The translations under genes were made by a program, and so were the position numbers. The notes under the pieces are model-generated. The model saw nothing but the letters and a program-made list of their open reading frames with translations. It did not search any database and was not told where the DNA came from. Positions 23,317 through 29,931 of a DNA stretch of 43,101 nt are shown here, one piece after another (the stretch's first letter is position 1; every line of letters starts with the position of its first letter). Source of the stretch: a virus; IMG/VR virus record IMGVR_UViG_3300009168_000031, positions 1-43,101 of that record, one strand, 5' to 3'.

Positions 23317-23363
23317 TGGGCAGTACTGGACTTGAACCAGTGACCTCCTGCGTGTGAAGCAGG
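23317..23363 (-). other. attP: attP core: 3' half of tRNA-Val(CAC)
   Basis: Read on the minus strand, the sequence gives a complete anticodon arm (CCTGC, loop TTCACAC, GCAGG; anticodon CAC), a variable region, a T arm (ACTGG, TTCAAGT, CCAGT) and the acceptor strand ending GCCCA. There is no 5' half. This is the usual design of a phage attachment core that restores the host tRNA gene upon integration. It sits directly upstream of the integrase gene. Confidence 0.88.
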
Positions 23364-23418
23364 TTGATATTTTGTGGATACTTTCGTGGCATTACTGCCA
23401 AGTGCGCCTATCCCCCTT

Positions 23419-24078
23419 TCATACCACGACTTCCCACGCAATGAGCTTCCCGAAGATTCGGGCATCGGCGGCGTCCATGCGCCCCCGCGTATTGGCGAGG
23501 GTGAACGTATCACCCATCTGTTTGACTCTGGCGACCCCGTACTGGTCGCCCGCGACGTACACCACTATGTCGTTGTGCTTGGGCACACCACCCTGATAGG
23601 CGTGGCTGTTCACGATGAGGATTGCGCCTGGCGGTATCTGTTCCAGGTCCTCGAATGGGCTGCTGTAGGCAGCGAGATGTTCCGGCTCCACCCCTTCCGG
23701 CGGAGCGTAATAGATTGTCCGCACTGGGATGCCCTCCTCTCCCGTGACCAAGCATTCCAACGGCAGTACCCGAATCTTCGCTACGCTGGCAGGAACCGAA
23801 CCCCTCGCCTTTTGGAGCGCCTGACGTAGCAAGTCCTCTATCGAGCCATCACCCGGCTTGTCCTCGACAAGCATCGGCAACAAATCCTTCACTGGTATCC
23901 TCAGCGGCCCCGCCATCTTTGACAAGATGTGTCCTGTAGGGTATTCACTGTACTTGCCCCGTACGATTTTACTGACAGTGCTCTCGTCTATCCCGCAGGC
24001 TTGAGCAAACTCTGTCTGTGAGCTGATACCCGCCAGCCTCCACAACCTCGGCAACTTCTCTCCCCAGTTCTGTGACAT
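23419..24078 (-). CDS. CI-type repressor (HTH plus S24/LexA-like domain)
   Basis: A 219-aa protein starting MSQNWGEKL with GGAGAGAGG upstream; a longer frame to 24123 overlaps the promoter and is rejected. Residues about 8-60 are an XRE helix-turn-helix (SQTEFAQACGIDESTVSKIV). Residues about 120-219 resemble the S24 self-cleaving domain: an AYSSPFEDLEQIPPGAILIV stretch supplying the Ser position, then NDIVVYVAGDQYGVARVKQM with the Lys. It would bind operators in the 24124-24253 interval, keep lysogeny, and be inactivated by RecA-stimulated cleavage upon DNA damage. Cleavage competence is inferred from the motif layout. Confidence 0.86.
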   Translation of the reverse strand: MSQNWGEKLPRLWRLAGISSQTEFAQACGIDESTVSKIVRGKYSEYPTGHILSKMAGPLRIPVKDLLPMLVEDKPGDGSIEDLLRQALQKARGSVPASVAKIRVLPLECLVTGEEGIPVRTIYYAPPEGVEPEHLAAYSSPFEDLEQIPPGAILIVNSHAYQGGVPKHNDIVVYVAGDQYGVARVKQMGDTFTLANTRGRMDAADARIFGKLIAWEVVV

Positions 24079-24104
24079 CTGCCTCTCTCCTGTTCTTACG
24101 CCAT

Positions 24105-24134
24105 AGTCTAAACACACTGTCAACTCGGTGTCAA
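24105..24134 (-). promoter_or_regulatory. Repressor promoter with operator half
   Basis: On the minus strand TTGACA (24134..24129), 18-nt spacer, TAGACT (24110..24105). A second TTGACA lies at 24123..24118. The -35 region sits in GGACTTGACAC (24138..24128), an exact inverted copy of the sequence around the divergent promoter. Confidence 0.62.
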
Positions 24135-24218
24135 GTCCCCTTCACTGCTACGGGCATCGGAATCCACCGCCGGTAGAGGAAAAGTCGGTTGCGTGTAGGA
24201 TTTAGTGTCTGCTAGGAC

Positions 24219-24247
24219 TTGACACACTCGGTACCATCTGCTAGTAT
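24219..24247 (+). promoter_or_regulatory. Early rightward promoter with operator half
   Basis: TTGACA (24219-24224), 17-nt spacer, TAGTAT (24242-24247), then 6 nt to the ATG at 24254, predicting a leaderless mRNA. The -35 lies in GGACTTGACAC (24215-24225). TCTGCTAG occurs at 24208 and 24237 and may be a second operator type (cro). Confidence 0.7.
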
Positions 24248-24253
24248 GAGGTC

Positions 24254-24541
24254 ATGGCGACAGTAAAGCAGATTCGGGACTGGCAAAGCAAGAGGGGGCT
24301 GAGAGATGAATACGTAGCGGGGGAGTTGGGAATCACACGACAGTGGTGGAACCACATCAAGAACGGTGGCGAGCCGGGGAAGAAAGCGGCGGCGGCCATC
24401 GCTCTCTTTTTGCCTTCGGAGTGGAAAGAAAATCAGATGAGGAGGGCCATATGGAACCTGAAGGCACAGTTATCGAAGGTTATTGCCTCGTTCGGTGGGG
24501 CCACGGCCCGCTTCTTCGGTTCGACTCTAGGCGGCAGGTAG
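24254..24541 (+). CDS. Cro-like HTH regulator
   Basis: A 95-aa protein: residues 1-55 form a small helix-turn-helix (RGLRDEYVAGELGITRQWWNHIKNG) followed by a basic, Ala-rich helix. It lies divergently to the CI-type repressor and starts 6 nt after the early promoter -10. It is therefore the expected Cro counterpart that shuts down repressor transcription at the onset of lytic growth. The last 30 residues overlap another gene (24451) in a different frame, so the functional part may be the first 65 residues. AT-hook or peptidase parts are absent. Confidence 0.75.
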   Translation: MATVKQIRDWQSKRGLRDEYVAGELGITRQWWNHIKNGGEPGKKAAAAIALFLPSEWKENQMRRAIWNLKAQLSKVIASFGGATARFFGSTLGGR

Positions 24542-24642
24542 AAGAAGACATCCCGAAAGGCCATCTGGAGATTGCCGAGGTCTACGAGGTCAAGACGACG
24601 GCGCGGCTCATGGCCGTCAAGGACGGGGTGCTAGTTGGCTAG
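24451..24642 (+). CDS. Small early protein
   Basis: A 63-aa protein starting MEPEGTVIEGYCLVRWGHGP, with GAGGAGG 5 nt upstream of the ATG. It overlaps the end of the cro-like gene by 91 nt. Beta-rich N-terminus and a C-terminal KTTARLMAVKDGVLVG. No family recognised. Its strong ribosome site is the main support. Confidence 0.6.
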   Translation: MEPEGTVIEGYCLVRWGHGPLLRFDSRRQVEEDIPKGHLEIAEVYEVKTTARLMAVKDGVLVG

Positions 24643-24754
24643 GCCCAAGCTCGGACCGCCGAAATATGAGAAGGAGGGGCGCACGTCCCAAATACGGCGG
24701 CTGAGAGTGGTATGGGGGCGGACTGCCAACGCCCCCAGGGAGGGAAAGAAATGA
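24635..24754 (+). CDS. Very small basic protein (39 aa), doubtful
   Basis: A frame from TTG 24635 that overlaps the preceding stop and ends in an ATGA overlap with the next gene, the coupling style of this operon. The product is basic (KLGPPKYEKEGRTSQIRRLR). The ribosome site is weak (GGACGGGG). It may simply be spacer. Confidence 0.3.
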   Translation: MARPKLGPPKYEKEGRTSQIRRLRVVWGRTANAPREGKK

Positions 24755-25128
24755 AGAAGCAAGCGACCATCACGGCGATGTTCTGTGACGAGTGCGGCAA
24801 GAGACAGGGGTGGCTTGAGAGGTGCATGGGCTGTGGCAAGGAAGTCTGCTACGACTGTGCCAAATCAGAGGGATGGGTCGATTACAAGTCTCAGTTGGGC
24901 TTTCAGCAGACTGGAGACGGCTTGTTCTGCCCCACCTGCGACAAGAACCCACCCAAGCCTGTCGCCACCATCCACGCACTCTACCGACAGTTGGCCGACC
25001 TCGAAGTCCAGATGGAACGCGAGTACAAGGCGTCAAGGGCGGCGGCTGAGTCCATCCACAAGAGAATCGCACGCGAGTGGGCATCCAGCGGTTTCAAGAC
25101 ACACGTCTACGCCGACAGCGACGACTAG
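24751..25128 (+). CDS. Zinc-binding small protein with helical tail
   Basis: A 125-aa protein. Cys pairs FCDECGK, CMGCGKEVCYDC and FCPTCDK form a B-box/RING-like pattern able to hold two zinc ions in the first 70 residues. A charged helix follows (LYRQLADLEVQMEREYKASR). The ATG lies 7 nt after AGGGAGGG. The paired ribbons resemble those in 38352. Possibly a nucleic-acid or protein-binding adaptor; no family name is certain. Confidence 0.65.
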   Translation: MKKQATITAMFCDECGKRQGWLERCMGCGKEVCYDCAKSEGWVDYKSQLGFQQTGDGLFCPTCDKNPPKPVATIHALYRQLADLEVQMEREYKASRAAAESIHKRIAREWASSGFKTHVYADSDD

Positions 25129-25135
25129 GAGAGGC

Positions 25136-25285
25136 ATGACAGAGAAGCGTCTGACACCACAGCAGAAAGCCATCGCGCATGAGTTCTGGAGGCTCGGCTT
25201 CAACGCGAGGGGCAAGCTGGACAAACTCGGTATCACAGTCAAGGAGGGGCATGAGAACGGTAATCAAGCTCTACGGGACGGCTGA
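25136..25285 (+). CDS. Small early protein (49 aa)
   Basis: MTEKRLTPQQKAIAHEFWRL, a short helix-turn-helix-like sequence (KAIAHEFWRLGFNARGKLDKLGI). AGGAGAGG lies directly before the ATG. It overlaps the next gene by 35 nt. Could be a minimal DNA-binding protein; unproven. Confidence 0.55.
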   Translation: MTEKRLTPQQKAIAHEFWRLGFNARGKLDKLGITVKEGHENGNQALRDG

Positions 25286-25352
25286 CGAGGTTCGCAGGGC
25301 ACTGGCGCAGATGTGCGCCGAGTGGGGCAACGTCTCCATCGGAGAGCTATGA
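25251..25352 (+). CDS. Microprotein (33 aa)
   Basis: MRTVIKLYGTADEVRRALAQ ending NVSIGEL, with a near-perfect AAGGAGGGG 3 nt before the ATG and an ATGA overlap with the SpoU-type gene. The beta-alpha-beta rhythm and size suggest a tiny accessory domain. It is too short to classify, but its translation signals are strong. Confidence 0.55.
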   Translation: MRTVIKLYGTADEVRRALAQMCAEWGNVSIGEL

Positions 25353-25789
25353 GGGGCTTCTACGGTGTCGGAGTCCTGAACATGAAGACCGGCATCAACT
25401 ACGGGACGCTGTTCCGGTCTGCCGCGTGCTTCGATGCTGACTTCCTGTGCCTGATTGGGCGGCGCTTCGAGCAGCAATGCTCCGACACGATGAAGACGCA
25501 GCGCCACATCCCGCTGTTCGAGTACAAGGACATCGACGACTTCCTTGAGCACCGGCCCTACGACTGTCAGCTCGTCGGCGCAGAGGTGGTAGCCGGTGCG
25601 CGCAACCTCGTAGATGTCATTCATCCCGAACGCGCCCTGTACCTCTTGGGGCCGGAAGACGGCTCGCTGCCACAAAGCCTGCTGGACAAGTGCCAGCTCG
25701 TCGTACGGATTCCGACGCGCTACTGCCTCAACGTGGCGGTGGCCGGAAGCATCCTGCTGTACGACCGGAAGGCAAAGGGGGGCGAATGA
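25349..25789 (+). CDS. SpoU/TrmH-type RNA 2'-O-ribose methyltransferase
   Basis: A 146-aa SPOUT-fold enzyme. Motif 1 is GINYGTLFRSAACF (Asn17, catalytic-type Arg23), motif 2 is ALYLLGPEDGSLP (about 100-112), and motif 3 is YCLNVAVAGSILLYDR (about 128-143). Together they form the knotted SAM-binding site. The family methylates a ribose 2'-OH in tRNA or rRNA. The length is the minimal catalytic domain with no extra RNA-binding domain, as in TrmL-like members. It is embedded in the early operon with ATGA overlaps on both sides, so it acts soon after infection. The target, possibly host tRNA wobble or a phage RNA, is unknown. Confidence 0.85.
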   Translation: MRGFYGVGVLNMKTGINYGTLFRSAACFDADFLCLIGRRFEQQCSDTMKTQRHIPLFEYKDIDDFLEHRPYDCQLVGAEVVAGARNLVDVIHPERALYLLGPEDGSLPQSLLDKCQLVVRIPTRYCLNVAVAGSILLYDRKAKGGE

Positions 25790-25986
25790 GATACGACGAG
25801 ATTGAACGGCTGGACAGGTGGAACGACGTGCACGACGAGCCGAAGGACGACGAGGATGTGTGTCTCTACTGCGGGAAGCCGTGCGAGGAGTGGAGCGAGC
25901 AGGGCGAACTCATCCACTACGAGTGCTACGCGGCGCGCCTCATGGACAGGGCCGACCTGCTGCACGACCAGAGGGAGGGGAAGTGA
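25786..25986 (+). CDS. Zinc-binding microprotein
   Basis: A 66-aa acidic protein (MRYDEIERLDRWNDVHDEPK) with CLYCGKPCEEW and later HYECYAARL, a treble-clef-like Cys/His set for one zinc. The start overlaps the SpoU gene stop. Unknown function. Confidence 0.6.
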   Translation: MRYDEIERLDRWNDVHDEPKDDEDVCLYCGKPCEEWSEQGELIHYECYAARLMDRADLLHDQREGK

Positions 25987-26156
25987 CGGACGAGAAGGGT
26001 GAAGCCGACAGACGGGTACTCATAGACATGGTGTCCTACAACAAGGGCCACATCGACGGGTACAACGAAGGGTACGCCGAGGGGTTGGCAAAGGGCGCAT
26101 TCGAGGCCGCGAAGCTGGCCTACACAGGGAGCCGACATGCACTCACAGAGGAATGA
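25983..26156 (+). CDS. Small helical protein
   Basis: A 57-aa protein from GTG 25983 overlapping the prior stop, with GAGGGAGGGG upstream. A repeated Gly/Tyr pattern (NKGHIDGYNEGYAEGLAKGA) resembles the G-Y-x-x-G repeats of short phage proteins. Unknown. Confidence 0.55.
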   Translation: MTDEKGEADRRVLIDMVSYNKGHIDGYNEGYAEGLAKGAFEAAKLAYTGSRHALTEE

Positions 26157-26319
26157 CTGGGCCTGTGACCAGTGTGGGGACACAAAGGAAACCGCGTCGG
26201 CGTCGCCCCCGACGCACTGGCGAGTCCTGCACTTGGTAGAAGGTGGCGACACTCTCAAGCGGTGGGATTTCTGTAGCACGGAATGTCTCTCGAAGTGGAG
26301 GGAGGAACACAAGGTATGA
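26137..26319 (+). CDS. TRASH/MYM-like zinc-finger microprotein (paralogue A)
   Basis: A 60-aa protein: CDQCGDTK, then WDFCSTECLSKWREEH. The FCSTEC-x2-KW pattern is that of TRASH/MYM-type knuckles. A shorter relative with FCSTECWLKWRED is encoded at 37853. The stop overlaps the next ATG. Likely a protein- or metal-binding adaptor; role unknown. Confidence 0.65.
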   Translation: MHSQRNDWACDQCGDTKETASASPPTHWRVLHLVEGGDTLKRWDFCSTECLSKWREEHKV

Positions 26320-26504
26320 GTGAACAGATAGACGAACAAAAGCTCAATGCGCTGGTAGCTGAGATTCTTGAGGCGAAGGCAAGAGCGAAGGCCAAACTGG
26401 AACACGCCCTGCTGTCCCTTGAGGATGAGGAGTATTGGGGGGCGATTGACGACTGCGAGAGCGCAATCGACTCGCTCTATTTCTTGGCTAAGAAGGAGTG
26501 GTAG
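26316..26504 (+). CDS. Small helical acidic protein
   Basis: A 62-aa protein (MSEQIDEQKLNALVAEILEA) formed of two helices, with alternating charged residues and a C-terminal CESAIDSLYFLAKKEW. ATGA-coupled to the previous gene. No family recognised. Confidence 0.55.
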   Translation: MSEQIDEQKLNALVAEILEAKARAKAKLEHALLSLEDEEYWGAIDDCESAIDSLYFLAKKEW

Positions 26505-27040
26505 TGGAAACCATCACGGTAACGAAAATCGTGGCGCAGACCACGAAGAACAACAAGCCCTTCCGCATCGTGAACGACGCCTACTACGTGTGGGACGAAG
26601 GGCTTATCAAGAGCCTCATTGAAGGACACACCTACGCGATAGAGCTTCGCGCCTCGGACAATCCCAAGTTCAAGCCGTCCATCATCAAGCTCGTGGAGCC
26701 TGACCACATCGTACCCAAGGACGAGACGAAGATTGCTGTGGGGCAGGCGAAGGCCGCACAGGACGGCTACACGGACAGAGAGGAGATGCGCCAGCGCAGC
26801 ATCGAGCAGCAGAGCGCCATGCACGACTTCGTGGCGCTCGAATGCGCGGGCTTCCTCGACGACATCTACTTCGACAAGGAACTGCTGGCGAACACGAAGC
26901 GGAAGATGGGCGAACTGCTTTCGACACACATCTTCGGGATAGCGTGCCACCAAGAGAAGGGACTTGTGGCGGCTGTGAAGGCCGAGGGCGGCGTTGAAGC
27001 CCTGACCGGCATGAAGGCTGCGAGGAAACCGAGTGGATAA
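26504..27040 (+). CDS. Possible OB-fold accessory protein of replication
   Basis: A 178-aa protein from GTG 26504 (AAGGAG 7 nt upstream). The first 65 residues are beta strands with aromatic and basic positions (VTKIVAQTTKNNKPFRIVND, AYAIELRASDNP), as in single-strand-binding OB folds. The rest is helical (REEMRQRSIEQQSAMHDFVA). Two genes upstream of the replicative ATPase, it could bind single-stranded DNA. The fold is a guess from pattern only. Confidence 0.55.
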   Translation: METITVTKIVAQTTKNNKPFRIVNDAYYVWDEGLIKSLIEGHTYAIELRASDNPKFKPSIIKLVEPDHIVPKDETKIAVGQAKAAQDGYTDREEMRQRSIEQQSAMHDFVALECAGFLDDIYFDKELLANTKRKMGELLSTHIFGIACHQEKGLVAAVKAEGGVEALTGMKAARKPSG

Positions 27041-27323
27041 GGCCGAGTGTCTTGCTCGGCACATCCCGTGGCCGTTGGGAGAATGTATCAGCGGCAGCGG
27101 TGACTTCACGCCGCACCCCAATGAGGAACGGTTCGACTTCCCGTGCTCGCAGACCTTCAGGGACTACTACAACGAGACGCCCGTAGAGGCAGAGGCTGTT
27201 GAACCCATCGTAGTCATTGAACCGGAATCAGACAAGCGGTATCAATCGCTCCGCGCCCAGTACATGAAGCTACAGAAACAGGTGGATGGGATGAAGGTGG
27301 AACACAAGGGAGTAGACGTATGA
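27033..27323 (+). CDS. Unknown protein upstream of the replicative ATPase
   Basis: A 96-aa protein from GTG 27033. The N-terminal half is Cys/Pro-rich (ECLARHIPWPLGECISGSGD), the middle is acidic, and the C-terminus is a basic coiled-coil segment (RYQSLRAQYMKLQKQVDG). Translational coupling to the ATPase gene (ATGA) suggests a helper or loader, without direct support. Confidence 0.55.
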   Translation: MDKAECLARHIPWPLGECISGSGDFTPHPNEERFDFPCSQTFRDYYNETPVEAEAVEPIVVIEPESDKRYQSLRAQYMKLQKQVDGMKVEHKGVDV

Positions 27324-28558
27324 ACAAGCCCACCATCACAGAGGGCACCGGCGTCTACTCCCTGAAGTGGGAGGAAGGCGTCGAGATTGACGTGACCCGT
27401 GCTCGACAGCACACCCGTGACGGTACAGTGACAGGCGAGATTGCCGTCCGCTCCGGCATCAACGGCACGTCAAAGCTCTTGCACCAGGCGCAGTTCAACT
27501 TCTCGTCTACGACGACGCGGAAGACGCTGCAAAAGACGCTTGAGGAGCGCGTCCACGACCCGAACATTGACTGGTACGTCGCCATCGAGCAGATGTGCCA
27601 CTACGTCGTCGAGTGGATGCGGCAGGGCGAACCCGTCCGGCTCCTCAACACGGAAGAACAGTTCACGAAGCCGGAGCATCTTATCTACCCGTTTCTGTTG
27701 AAGGACCAACCAAACGTGCTCTACGGGCTTGGGGAATCCGCGAAGTCCCTCATGGCATCCGTGTTTGCCATCGTCATGCTGCTGCCGTGGCAGGACAACC
27801 CTCTCGGCCTGATTCCGGGCAACAAGTCGGTCGTTCCCTTGGTGCTTGATTGGGAGACGTACCACGACGAGTACGGCTGGCGGTTGCAATGCCTCACCAA
27901 AGGACTGAAGCTGCCCTACATCGAGGTCCCTTATCGGCGGTGCGCTCTACCACTGGCCGACGACTTGGAAGCGATACAGAAGGTCATCCGAGAGGTCAAG
28001 GCTGGCTGCATCATCGTGGACTCGGTGGCTGCCGCCTCCGGTGGTGACTTGAACGCCGCCGATGTTGCCATCCGTCTATTCACGGCTATCCGGCAGCTCA
28101 ACGTCTCCTCAGTCCTGATTGCTCATACCGCAAAGGACCAAGAGGGGAAGAAGCACAGCATCTACGGGTCGGCGTTCTTCAACAACTACGCACGGCAGGT
28201 CTGGTACATGAAGCGCGAGAACGACGACGACCCCGACGAAATCCGAGTCGGACTGTTCCACGAGAAGCACAACAACACCAAGCCTCACCCGCCGGTGGGC
28301 TTCAAGTTTGTCTTCTGCGACGGCGCAACCATCGTCGAGAAGTCCGACATACGCGACTCCTACGACATGATACAGGAGCTTTCAGCGGGGTCGCGCATCC
28401 TCGCCTTGCTCAAAGGCGGGGCGATGAAACCGGCGGCGATTACCGAGGAGCTTGGAATACCTCAGAGCACTACGAGGATGAACCTCAAGAGACTGAAGCA
28501 AAGACATGTGGTCATTGCCTTGGAGGATGGGAGCTATGGTCTTTCTATTCAAGGTTAG
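27320..28558 (+). CDS. RepA/DnaB-like RecA-fold ATPase (replicative helicase) with C-terminal winged helix
   Basis: A 412-aa protein. Walker A is YGLGESAKSLM near residue 136 (unusual AKS in place of GKS/T). Walker B is GCIIVDSVAAASGG near 230. A sensor-like SVLIAHTAKDQEGKK (about 262-276) and later SAFFNNYARQVWYM fit the AAA_25/RepA group of hexameric helicase-type ATPases. Residues about 355-412 form a winged helix (ALLKGGAMKPAAITEELGI, RMNLKRLKQ). It is the only replication motor in the genome and is followed directly by an iteron cluster, which it may recognise through the winged helix. Host polymerase and primase would be recruited. Confidence 0.8.
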   Translation: MNKPTITEGTGVYSLKWEEGVEIDVTRARQHTRDGTVTGEIAVRSGINGTSKLLHQAQFNFSSTTTRKTLQKTLEERVHDPNIDWYVAIEQMCHYVVEWMRQGEPVRLLNTEEQFTKPEHLIYPFLLKDQPNVLYGLGESAKSLMASVFAIVMLLPWQDNPLGLIPGNKSVVPLVLDWETYHDEYGWRLQCLTKGLKLPYIEVPYRRCALPLADDLEAIQKVIREVKAGCIIVDSVAAASGGDLNAADVAIRLFTAIRQLNVSSVLIAHTAKDQEGKKHSIYGSAFFNNYARQVWYMKRENDDDPDEIRVGLFHEKHNNTKPHPPVGFKFVFCDGATIVEKSDIRDSYDMIQELSAGSRILALLKGGAMKPAAITEELGIPQSTTRMNLKRLKQRHVVIALEDGSYGLSIQG

Positions 28559-28652
28559 CGTCACATGTCAGCGTCACACCCCCTATAAGGGGGGTGGTGT
28601 GACGGTGACGTCACATGTAACGGGTGTGACGTCACATGTGACAACGAAGGGA
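28558..28652. other. Iteron cluster, candidate replication origin
   Basis: Five related sites fill the gap after the ATPase gene. GCGTCACATG (28558) and GCGTCACACC (28571) are inverted relative to GGTGTGACGG (28596) and GGTGTGACGT (28623). The 14-mer GTGACGTCACATGT occurs exactly at 28605 and 28626, 21 bp apart (two helical turns). Another GGTGTGACGG is at 28696 inside the next gene. The arms GTCACACC and GGTGTGAC flank CCCCTATAAGGGGG, giving an extensive hairpin. This could be an origin or an autoregulatory operator. Confidence 0.65.
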
Positions 28653-28659
28653 GAAGTCG

Positions 28660-29163
28660 ATGTTTACTCGTAACGCCAATGGGTGTGCGGTGATAGGTGT
28701 GACGGACAACCTGACGGAGCAGCGGTCGCCGGAGAACGGGTATGAGTTGCTGCTGGCGGCGGTCTTGGAGCAGGCGGCGTGGGACTACGGGCATCCGCAC
28801 CAGGCGACGCGGGTATGCGACGCACCGAGCAAGCAGGACGGGCCGGAGTGGGCGGACTACCGAGTCGGGCCGGAGGAAGTCATGGAGGCCCTGTTGGGGA
28901 AAGGGAACCTCGAAGTCTATCTTGCCGCAATGGACACACCGCTGACGGTGGACGAGCTTCGGTTGCAGTTCATGGTGAACCGGCTCCGTATGACGCGGGA
29001 CGAGGCAAAGGCCGCGCTCGCAGGCGGGGTAGTAGCGCACCGCCCCGCACCAACAAGGGCCATCGCGTGTCTGCAGTGCGGCAAGCCGTTCACCCACAGG
29101 AACACGAAGGCGAAGCTCTGTAGGGAATGTTATCTGCGGTCGGTAAGGGGGGGGGGAAGATGA
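28660..29163 (+). CDS. Early protein with C-terminal zinc finger
   Basis: A 167-aa protein with GGGAGAAG before the ATG. The N-terminal 90 residues are helical (NGYELLLAAVLEQAAWDYGH). The C-terminus carries IACLQCGKPFTHRNTKAKLCRECYLRS, a four-Cys zinc finger resembling ones in DNA-binding phage proteins. Its 5' end contains one iteron copy. Immediately after the candidate origin, it may be a replication initiator accessory or regulator; unproven. Confidence 0.65.
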   Translation: MFTRNANGCAVIGVTDNLTEQRSPENGYELLLAAVLEQAAWDYGHPHQATRVCDAPSKQDGPEWADYRVGPEEVMEALLGKGNLEVYLAAMDTPLTVDELRLQFMVNRLRMTRDEAKAALAGGVVAHRPAPTRAIACLQCGKPFTHRNTKAKLCRECYLRSVRGGGR

Positions 29164-29504
29164 ACGAGCAACAAGCATACGAGGAATATCAAGCTGGGAT
29201 TGATGAGGCTCAGGGCCAAGAAGCTGAGGCTATGGCAGCGTTGTCCGCGCAAGCTGAGGCAGAGAACGCCAATGCCCAGGCGATGAACGAGGACATACTG
29301 CTGACGGATGAGGAGATATACAAGGCGGTGAACCCACACACCCAAGCTCCATACAGACAACGATATGTGAACAGCTCCGACCGCGCCATCGCCAGCGCTC
29401 AGTTGGCGAAGGTTCACAAGTGGCTAGATGAACAGCCTTGGCTAGATGTCGTGATGGATGACAGGGTTTGGCAGGCCCTTCGCGCGGCAGGAGGTGTGAA
29501 GTGA
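29160..29504 (+). CDS. Small early protein (paralogue of the 32673 gene)
   Basis: A 114-aa protein. Residues 1-40 are Ala/Gln/Glu-rich. From residue 43 it parallels the protein at 32673: NEDILLTDEEIYKAV, IASAQLAKVHKWLDE, and an identical-type end WQALRAAGGVK. The DNA at the 3' ends is also similar and carries the ribosome site of the following gene. Function unknown. Confidence 0.65.
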   Translation: MNEQQAYEEYQAGIDEAQGQEAEAMAALSAQAEAENANAQAMNEDILLTDEEIYKAVNPHTQAPYRQRYVNSSDRAIASAQLAKVHKWLDEQPWLDVVMDDRVWQALRAAGGVK

Positions 29505-29824
29505 ACGAGAAGCGCATCTACGAGTGGCTACGGCCTGAGTTGAAGGGGAAGAAGTGGTGGGAAACACTGCGCGTTCTTGGTGGCAGCAAGCAGATTGCCG
29601 TGAAAATCGGGGGGAAGACGCACGAGATGGTCCTCCCACCCCTCGACTACAACACCCTGCACAACGAGGTCGTGCCGAAGCTCAAGGCAGAGGGCATCAG
29701 CGTCACATTTGCACACGACCACTGGTTCCTGCAACCGTGCGAGCCTCAGTTCGCTTGTGGGTTTGATAACACCGACTGGCGCGAGGCTTTGGACGCACTG
29801 CTGGCCGCGAGGGAGGGGAAGTGA
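29501..29824 (+). CDS. Unknown early protein (107 aa)
   Basis: Starts at GTG 29501 overlapping the previous stop, with GGAGGTG upstream. Alpha/beta pattern: KRIYEWLRPELKGKKWWETL, IAVKIGGKTHEMVLPPLDY, ISVTFAHDHWFLQP, and a C-terminal DWREALDALLAAREGK helix. It is compact and likely globular. No family recognised. Confidence 0.6.
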   Translation: MNEKRIYEWLRPELKGKKWWETLRVLGGSKQIAVKIGGKTHEMVLPPLDYNTLHNEVVPKLKAEGISVTFAHDHWFLQPCEPQFACGFDNTDWREALDALLAAREGK

Positions 29825-29931
29825 AACTCTACGACGATGAACGGGACGAGGGAATCAACATGGACATGGAGGAGTGGGTAGCCGCCGATATGGCCCAGCA
29901 GGCCCCCGTGGACAGGGCGGTGGAGGGATGA
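29821..29931 (+). CDS. Acidic microprotein (36 aa)
   Basis: GTG start overlaps the previous stop, and the TGA overlaps the next ATG, so the frame is fixed by coupling on both sides. The product (VKLYDDERDEGINMDMEEWV) is strongly acidic and helical. GAGGGGAA lies upstream. Unknown. Confidence 0.5.
   Translation: MKLYDDERDEGINMDMEEWVAADMAQQAPVDRAVEG

Noticed and set aside
23317-23363. A functional tRNA gene
   Set aside because: Only the anticodon arm to the 3' end is present; the D arm and 5' acceptor strand are missing, so it is an attachment core.
23267-23401. Integrase start at 23401
   Set aside because: The frame would translate the tRNA-derived attP core and lie upstream of the extended -10 promoter.
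24079-24123. N-terminal extension of the repressor to 24123
   Set aside because: It would lie across the promoter -10 and has no ribosome site; ATG 24078 has GGAGAGAGG.
28558-28652. CRISPR array
   Set aside because: Repeats are 14 bp, palindromic and only 7 nt apart; this fits protein-binding iterons. No array was seen elsewhere.
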